DNA of 64,000 bases from Chryseobacterium limigenitum (GTDB lineage: Bacteria; Bacteroidota; Bacteroidia; Flavobacteriales; Weeksellaceae), in assembly GCF_900114875.1 (NCBI RefSeq), contig NZ_FPKW01000006.1:124001-188000 (forward strand), read 5' to 3'. The position numbers and the translations under genes were made by a program. Of the stretch, positions 59,576 through 64,000 are shown in pieces. Every line of letters begins with the position of its first letter. The stretch's first letter is position 1. The notes under the pieces were generated by a model. That model made no database searches and was not told the DNA's origin. It saw only the letters and a program-made list of their open reading frames with translations.

Positions 59576-59739
59576 TTTTTTGAAATAGTTATATAATTGT
59601 AATCAATGGTAACCATTAAGGTGAATAAAGAGATAAGTGATGAAATGGATAATGTTATTCAAGTGAATGATTCTATGAGATTTAGACTAGTTGTCTTACT
59701 CTTTTCAATTCCTTAATGGCTTACAATTGATTTTAATTT

Positions 59740-61434
59740 TTATTTAGAAAAATATTGAAGTTGTTCTGCAATTGGTCCCAAAGTAAGTGCAGGGAAGAAA
59801 GACAGGGCAGCGATTAAAAGAATGACCGCTAAAGTCATAAATCCAAAAGTTGCGGTATCCGTTTTCAAAGTTCCTGCACTTTCCGGAATGTATTTTTTCT
59901 GAGCTAAACATCCTGCAATTGCAATCGGGCCTATGATCGGGATAAATCTTGATAACAGCAGTACAACTCCTGTTGAGATATTCCACCAAGGGGTGTTGTC
60001 TCCCAATCCTTCAAATCCTGAACCGTTGTTGGCGGATGATGAAGTAAATTCATACAACATTTCACTAAAACCATGGAATCCAGGATTGTTCAATGTTTTC
60101 GCTCCGAATTCAGGCATATAAGCTGTTAAAGCTGTTCCTACAAGAATTAAAAAAGGGTGAAATAAAGCAACGATCATCGCGATTTTCATTTCTTTGGCTT
60201 CAATCTTTTTACCCATAAATTCAGGTGTCCTTCCTACCATCAGACCGCTCATAAATACCGCAAGAATGATGAATATAAAGTAGTTTAGAATTCCGACTCC
60301 GCAACCGCCGTAGAAGCAGTTGATCATCATCGCTAAAAGCTGATTCATTCCTGAAAGTGGCATCGTACTGTCATGCATTGCGTTTACAGAACCTGTAGAT
60401 ATTACGGTTGTCGCAATACTCCAATATCCTGAAGAAGCACTTCCGAAACGAATTTCTTTACCTTCCATCGCTCCCAAATGATTGTCGGTTCCCATTTCTG
60501 TAATTAATGGATTTCCCTGAGTTTCATTCACAACATTCGGAACGGCTAATGCCAGAAAACCGATGGTCATTACGGTGAAAATAGTCCAAGAAAGTTTTCT
60601 TTTCTTTAAATAAAATCCTAACGCAAAAACCAACGCAAAAGGAATGATCATCTGAGTAACCATTTCAGTCATATTGGTCATGTAATTCGGATTTTCAAGA
60701 GGATGGGCAGAGTTCGCTCCGAAGAAACCTCCACCATTTGTTCCTAAATGTTTGATTGCCACAAAAGCAGCAACTGGGCCTCTGGAAACATCAACTTTCT
60801 GACCTTCCAGATTGGTGATATGATCTTTCCCTTCGAAAGTCATCGGAGTTCCGTTGGCAGAAAGGATAAAAGCCACAACAATACTTATCGGAATTAATAT
60901 TCTGATTATTGATTTCGTGAAAAAATCGAAAAAATTACCTAATTCGGTCGTTGTTTTTTCTTTAAATGCTTTGAAAAGTACTGCCATCGCAGCCATCCCG
61001 GTTGCAGCCGTTACAAACTGTAAAAACATTAAGTACAACTGACTTAAATAACTGACTCCCGTTTCTCCCGAATAATGCTGTAGGTTACAGTTAACCAAGA
61101 AAGAAATTGTTGTATTAAAAGCCAGATCGGGCGACATATCCGGGTTTCCGTCTGGGTTTAAGGGAAGGAATGACTGATTTAATAAGATGAAAAATCCGAT
61201 GATGAACCAAACTAAATTAATGGCCAGCATGGCAAACATATTCTGTTTCCAAGTCATCTGACGGTCCGGGTTGATCCCTGAAATTTTATAAATAATATTT
61301 TCAATCGGTTGAAAAATTTTATCTAAAAAAGTCTTTTTATAACCGTAAACATCAGCAATGTATTTCCCTAAGAAAATACCAATAACTAATGTGATCGCGA
61401 ACATCGCTATGATGCCTAAAATTTCTGTATTCAT
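59740..61434 (-). CDS. kdpA: Potassium-transporting ATPase KdpA subunit
   Basis: 564-residue K+-selective channel-like subunit of KdpFABC with ten transmembrane helices. The selectivity-filter repeats are visible as VNCNLQHYSGE, LGTNGGGFFGANSAHP, INCFYGGCGVG and SSANNGSGF. The adjacent IVTAATGMA-type motif (VTAATGMAAMAVL) is present. It follows the tiny kdpF gene by 8 bases. Confidence 0.97.
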   Translation of the reverse strand: MNTEILGIIAMFAITLVIGIFLGKYIADVYGYKKTFLDKIFQPIENIIYKISGINPDRQMTWKQNMFAMLAINLVWFIIGFFILLNQSFLPLNPDGNPDMSPDLAFNTTISFLVNCNLQHYSGETGVSYLSQLYLMFLQFVTAATGMAAMAVLFKAFKEKTTTELGNFFDFFTKSIIRILIPISIVVAFILSANGTPMTFEGKDHITNLEGQKVDVSRGPVAAFVAIKHLGTNGGGFFGANSAHPLENPNYMTNMTEMVTQMIIPFALVFALGFYLKKRKLSWTIFTVMTIGFLALAVPNVVNETQGNPLITEMGTDNHLGAMEGKEIRFGSASSGYWSIATTVISTGSVNAMHDSTMPLSGMNQLLAMMINCFYGGCGVGILNYFIFIILAVFMSGLMVGRTPEFMGKKIEAKEMKIAMIVALFHPFLILVGTALTAYMPEFGAKTLNNPGFHGFSEMLYEFTSSSANNGSGFEGLGDNTPWWNISTGVVLLLSRFIPIIGPIAIAGCLAQKKYIPESAGTLKTDTATFGFMTLAVILLIAALSFFPALTLGPIAEQLQYFSK

Positions 61435-61442
61435 GATTTTGA

Positions 61443-61520
61443 TTAAAATTTTTCAGGTTTCGTTAAAACATAACAGATGTACCCAAAGGCTAGTATTGAA
61501 AGGATAAATAAACTCCACAT
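61443..61520 (-). CDS. kdpF: KdpF, 25-residue Kdp stabilising peptide
   Basis: Very short gene: ATG at 61520, stop at 61443-61445. The product begins MWSLFILSILAFGYICYVL and ends TKPEKF, a single transmembrane helix with the conserved KPEKF end of KdpF, which sits at the KdpA-KdpB interface. It ends 8 bases before kdpA and begins 5 bases after another tiny membrane ORF. Confidence 0.9.
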   Translation of the reverse strand: MWSLFILSILAFGYICYVLTKPEKF

Positions 61521-61525
61521 AATTT

Positions 61526-61609
61526 TTATATTTTGTCGAAAAAATCAACAGATTTGTACAAAAGCCAAAACATTACTGCGAAAAGCAGTATCAAACTAAT
61601 GAGCATCAT
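61526..61609 (-). CDS. 27-residue single-helix membrane peptide upstream of kdpF
   Basis: ATG at 61609 (followed by a second ATG), stop at 61526-61528. The product starts MMLISLILLFAVMFWLLYKS and ends VDFFDKI: one transmembrane helix with a charged end, similar in size and plan to KdpF. It overlaps the stop of the preceding 35-residue ORF by 4 bases (ATGA) and precedes kdpF by 5 bases. This packing supports real translation. Not a known family to me; possible second KdpF-like subunit. Confidence 0.6.
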   Translation of the reverse strand: MMLISLILLFAVMFWLLYKSVDFFDKI

Positions 61610-61713
61610 GATGTTACAATTAAGGTTAATAAAGTAAAAAGTACATACGATACAATCAAAAAGCTGAATTTTGAATGCTCCCGTTTTTTGAACGTTTTTC
61701 TTGAAATTGTCAT
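61606..61713 (-). CDS. 35-residue single-helix membrane peptide at the head of the kdp operon
   Basis: ATG at 61713, TGA at 61606-61608. The product starts MTISRKTFKKREHSKFSF and ends with the helix FLIVSYVLFTLLTLIVTS: a basic N-terminus followed by one hydrophobic segment. Its stop overlaps the start of the 27-residue ORF. It would be the first gene of the operon. It may be a regulatory leader peptide or a small Kdp accessory. Unrecognised. Confidence 0.5.
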   Translation of the reverse strand: MTISRKTFKKREHSKFSFLIVSYVLFTLLTLIVTS

Positions 61714-61833
61714 TTTTAGAATATTTTATTTAAATCCTATATGCCAAAATAAGAACCATTTTGCTAATATTAGAGGTAAGTGTTTTATTGATAGTGTTTT
61801 ATGCGGTTTTTAGATGGTGCCACAAAACAGAAA

Positions 61834-61854
61834 AGCCTATCAAAATGATAGGCT
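61834..61854. terminator. Terminator after the NtrC-type regulator gene
   Basis: Perfect 9-bp stem AGCCTATCA/TGATAGGCT (61834-61842 with 61846-61854), 3-base loop, downstream of the minus-strand regulator gene. The region 61714-61830 must hold the kdp operon promoter, but I see no convincing one. Confidence 0.7.
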
Positions 61855-61961
61855 CTTTATTATAATGATAGGATGCTTTAGGCGAGAAGCAGTAAGCTAT
61901 AAGCGAATTCTAGCGTAATAATTTAAAACTCTTAAACACTAAGATTCTCCAACCCTCAAAC

Positions 61962-63290
61962 TCATCGCAGTTCGTATTCTTCCAATTTGCGGTACAAGGT
62001 TGCAATGCCGATTTCCAGTAATCGCGCTGCTTCGGCTTTGTTTCCTTTTGTATATTGAATTACTTTTTGGATATGTTCTTTTTCCAAAGATCTCATACTC
62101 AAGGAATCTTTATCAGCAGAAACTGTTTTTTCGGAATAATGCGGAAGACTTTCTGTATCCAGCATATTGTCATTCATTAAGATCAAACTTCTTTCGATGG
62201 TATTTCTTAATTCACGGATATTTCCTTTCCAGTCGTTTTTTTCTAAGGCTTTATAATATTCCGGGGAAACCTGAACGGATGACAAATGCAGTTTATTTGA
62301 AAAAATATCAATAAAATTTTTAGCTAAAACTTTTAAATCATCTTTTCTTTCACGAAGAGGAGGAAGATTGATCTCGAAAACGTTTAACCTAAAATAAAGA
62401 TCTTCCCTGAAATGTCCCTGCTTTATTTCGTCTTCTAAATTTCTGTTGGTGGCGGCAATTAATCTGAAATCTGATTTTGAAACCTTTGTTTCACCCATTT
62501 TCATAAACTCTTTCGTTTCCAGGACGCGAAGTAATTTTGCCTGAAGCTCAATCGGCATTTCACCAATTTCATCAAGGAATAAAGTTCCGCCATTAGCTTC
62601 TTCTACAAGCCCTTTTTTGTCTTTTATGGCTCCGGTAAAAGAACCTTGCTTGTGCCCGAAAAGTTCACTTTCCAGAATTTCTTTGCTGAATGCAGAACAA
62701 TTGATCGCTACAAAGTTATTTTTCTTTCTGTCGCTTCCCTCATGAATGGCGTTCGCAAAAACCTCTTTTCCGGTTCCGGTTTCTCCTGTTAAAAGAACGG
62801 TTGCATCTGTTAAAGCCACTCTTTCTGCCAGTTTTTTAGCCTGAATAATTAAAGGAGAAATTCCAATGATTTGATTAAATCCTTTTTGAATATTACTCTT
62901 TTGAACGGTCTTGGATTTATTATCTTTTGCTTTTTCCAGCGTTTTATAGACCAACGGAATAATTTTCTCGTTATCATCGCCTTTTACTAAATAATCGTAA
63001 GCTCCGTTTTTCATTGCCTGAACGGCATCGGTAATATTTCCGAAGGCGGTCATTAAAATAATTTCAAGGTGAGGATATTTTGTTTTGATGGATTTTACAA
63101 GATCAACTCCGAAAGCATCGGGAAGCCGGACGTCACTTAACACAACATCAAAGTCGTACTGTTCGAGCATCGTCATTGCAGAGCGCGCTGTGGAAGCTTC
63201 TTTTACGTTAAAATTTTCTTGGGAAAGGATCATTCCTAATAATTTCAGGAGCTTGATCTCATCATCGATGATCAGAATGTTTCCGGACAT
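61962..63290 (-). CDS. NtrC-type sigma-54-dependent response regulator
   Basis: 442-residue activator. Receiver (about 1-120) with the phospho-acceptor Asp in VVLSDVRLPDAFG and the Lys in YLVKGDD; sigma-54 AAA+ domain (about 140-370) with Walker A GETGTGKE, the sigma-54-contacting loop as GSFTGA, FLDEIGEM and RLIAATN with RFREDLYFRLN-like HFREDLYFRLNV; and a Fis-type helix-turn-helix (about 395-442, GNKAEAARLLEIGIATLYRKL). It is upstream of and parallel to the kdp operon, separated by a terminator. It probably takes the place of the OmpR-type KdpE, receiving phosphate from the kinase at 52767. Confidence 0.9.
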   Translation of the reverse strand: MSGNILIIDDEIKLLKLLGMILSQENFNVKEASTARSAMTMLEQYDFDVVLSDVRLPDAFGVDLVKSIKTKYPHLEIILMTAFGNITDAVQAMKNGAYDYLVKGDDNEKIIPLVYKTLEKAKDNKSKTVQKSNIQKGFNQIIGISPLIIQAKKLAERVALTDATVLLTGETGTGKEVFANAIHEGSDRKKNNFVAINCSAFSKEILESELFGHKQGSFTGAIKDKKGLVEEANGGTLFLDEIGEMPIELQAKLLRVLETKEFMKMGETKVSKSDFRLIAATNRNLEDEIKQGHFREDLYFRLNVFEINLPPLRERKDDLKVLAKNFIDIFSNKLHLSSVQVSPEYYKALEKNDWKGNIRELRNTIERSLILMNDNMLDTESLPHYSEKTVSADKDSLSMRSLEKEHIQKVIQYTKGNKAEAARLLEIGIATLYRKLEEYELR

Positions 63291-63467
63291 GGTTGTTATT
63301 TTTGGAAAACTTAGTGCAAACTTAGATAATTATTTTGTAAAAAGGCAAAGAAAGCTGAAGAGGATTTTATTGTTTGTGAGCCTTGTCAAGGTTTTTGGAA
63401 GAAAAATAATGTAACAGTCCAACGAAAAAAAATCTTAACTGATTGGATGGCTGCATAATAATTTACC

Positions 63468-63590
63468 GACAAAAGCCTAGCCGCGATAGTAACGGTTACC
63501 CCGCAACAGGAAGTGGGAAAGCTGGCGGGTTTGGTGTGGGGAGGGTCGGCGTGAGGAGTATGAGTGGATAGCGCGAAACAGCTCCTGAAA
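63468..63590 (+). ncRNA. GC-rich structured intergenic element, possible conserved RNA
   Basis: A GC-rich island in otherwise AT-rich spacer. It starts ACAAAAGCCTAGCCGCGATA, contains GTAACGGTTACCCCGC, a purine/G-rich centre, then a terminal hairpin AGGAG(N)CTCCT with GGATAGCGCGAAACAG in the loop, and a following A run. Similar AGCCGCGAT ... GGATAGCG ... GCTCCT elements are, to my recollection, common between genes in flavobacteria (Flavo-1-type RNA is one possibility). The rest of 63291-63709 holds only the M16 gene promoter. An ORF across it on the minus strand is judged spurious. Confidence 0.5.
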
Positions 63591-63679
63591 AATAAATAAT
63601 GAGTAAGTGGCAAGTAATTAATAATCGTCACAATAGATGTAATAATAGAAAAAGTAGAAAGTGTTCTTTTTTGATTGCT

Positions 63680-63687
63680 TACATTTG
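63680..63687 (+). promoter_or_regulatory. Candidate -7 element of the M16 peptidase gene (TACATTTG)
   Basis: Exact TAnnTTTG match 22 bases before the ATG at 63710. No consensus -33 TTG at the right spacing. Confidence 0.5.
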
Positions 63688-63709
63688 TATACATTCTTAT
63701 CTTAAACGA

Positions 63710-64000
63710 ATGAAAATGAATTTATATATGACCGACAAAAGATATAAGGAGACGATTCATACCGATAAAAATAACTACGAATATACTACCATAACTCAGG
63801 ACGAAAATAAAGTAAGAATCTATACTCTGAAAAACGGGTTAAAAGTTTTTCTTGCTCAAAATTTTGATGCTCCGAGGATTCAGACCTACATTCCTGTAAG
63901 AACGGGAAGTAATAACGATCCGTCCGATAATACAGGTTTGGCGCATTATCTTGAGCATATGATGTTTAAAGGAACTTCAAGATTAGGAACTCAAAACTGG
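63710..64000 (+). CDS. M16 family zinc peptidase, 3' partial
   Basis: The first 97 codons of an insulinase-type (M16) metallopeptidase, cut by the right edge exactly on a codon boundary. The zinc motif HxxEH is H79-Y80-L81-E82-H83 in GLAHYLEHMMFKGTS. The stretch before it (YTLKNGLKVFLAQNFDAPRIQTY) is the family N-terminal strand pair. No signal peptide is obvious at the chosen ATG; other in-frame ATGs at 63716 and 63728 are possible starts. Full-length members have about 950 residues (pitrilysin type) or 450. Confidence 0.9.
   Translation, partial: MKMNLYMTDKRYKETIHTDKNNYEYTTITQDENKVRIYTLKNGLKVFLAQNFDAPRIQTYIPVRTGSNNDPSDNTGLAHYLEHMMFKGTSRLGTQNW

Noticed and set aside
61730..61775. Possible sigma-54 promoter on the minus strand upstream of the kdp operon (TGG-N11-GCA)
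   Set aside because: Spacing between GG and GC is one base too long for the rigid -24/-12 pattern.
61816..61830. TGGCAC on the minus strand near the regulator terminator
   Set aside because: Matches the -24 element but has no GC at -12 and is followed by A residues.
63386..63694. 102-residue minus-strand ORF
   Set aside because: It crosses the GC-rich structured element and the M16 gene promoter, has odd composition (His/Pro/Thr-rich then hydrophobic) and no family resemblance.

Overview
The window looks like chromosome of a Chryseobacterium-like flavobacterium (Bacteroidota, Weeksellaceae). The evidence is low GC, few Shine-Dalgarno boxes, several upstream elements matching the Bacteroidota -7 consensus TAnnTTTG, a type IX secretion C-terminal signal, a Bacteroidota-type (subtype iii) type VI secretion system (T6SS), and a 29-residue basic AURKAIP1/COX24-type protein beside an HU gene. 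I saw no rRNA, tRNA, CRISPR array, integrase or transposase gene. Both ends cut genes: an aldo/keto reductase at the left and an M16 peptidase at the right.

Layout. 1-4.8 kb is housekeeping, including a four-gene minus-strand operon (Nudix CoA pyrophosphatase, acyltransferase, lipoprotein, Mpl). 5.0-10.5 kb is a complete curli-type amyloid locus: a major curlin with 22 gap-free 11-residue repeats, a minor curlin-like protein, CsgE carrying a CsgH/CsgC-like N-terminal domain, CsgF, CsgG with an added beta-barrel, and a propeller lipoprotein. A LuxR-type regulator with a degenerate receiver faces it. 11.6-15.9 kb holds OsmC, a T9SS-exported delta-60 repeat protein, RNase G, the mini-protein and HU.

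16.0-43.5 kb is a T6SSiii region. A LuxR-type regulator with Glu at the phospho-acceptor position is divergent from two TssO-like genes, tssP and tssR. Next come a PAAR-like DUF4280 gene with a bifunctional peptidoglycan hydrolase effector and a lipoprotein immunity candidate, then tssD1, tssH (ClpV), a lytic transglycosylase, vgrG1 with a transglutaminase-like effector and lipoprotein partner, then tssD2, vgrG2, and a PAAR-TM protein ending in a probable ADP-ribosyltransferase toxin, with immunity candidates. The sheath, baseplate and remaining membrane genes (tssB, C, E, F, G, K, N, Q) are not here and must lie elsewhere. The two tssD genes share a tandem dyad operator (two GTAG-N5-CTAC sites, 21 bp apart) at an identical distance from matching promoters. 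The csgA promoter has an analogous layout with a different dyad.

43.7-52.7 kb contains polA, a long inverted repeat, small membrane and orphan immunity-type genes (including an Imm22-like protein), a DUF389 membrane protein and a remnant of a FAD monooxygenase. 52.8-63.3 kb is the Kdp potassium system: kdpFABC preceded by two unannotated tiny membrane ORFs, a porin-like beta-barrel protein, KdpD split into a sensor-only protein and a separate histidine kinase, and an NtrC-type (sigma-54) response regulator in place of KdpE. The last 0.7 kb holds a GC-rich structured intergenic element and the start of the M16 peptidase.
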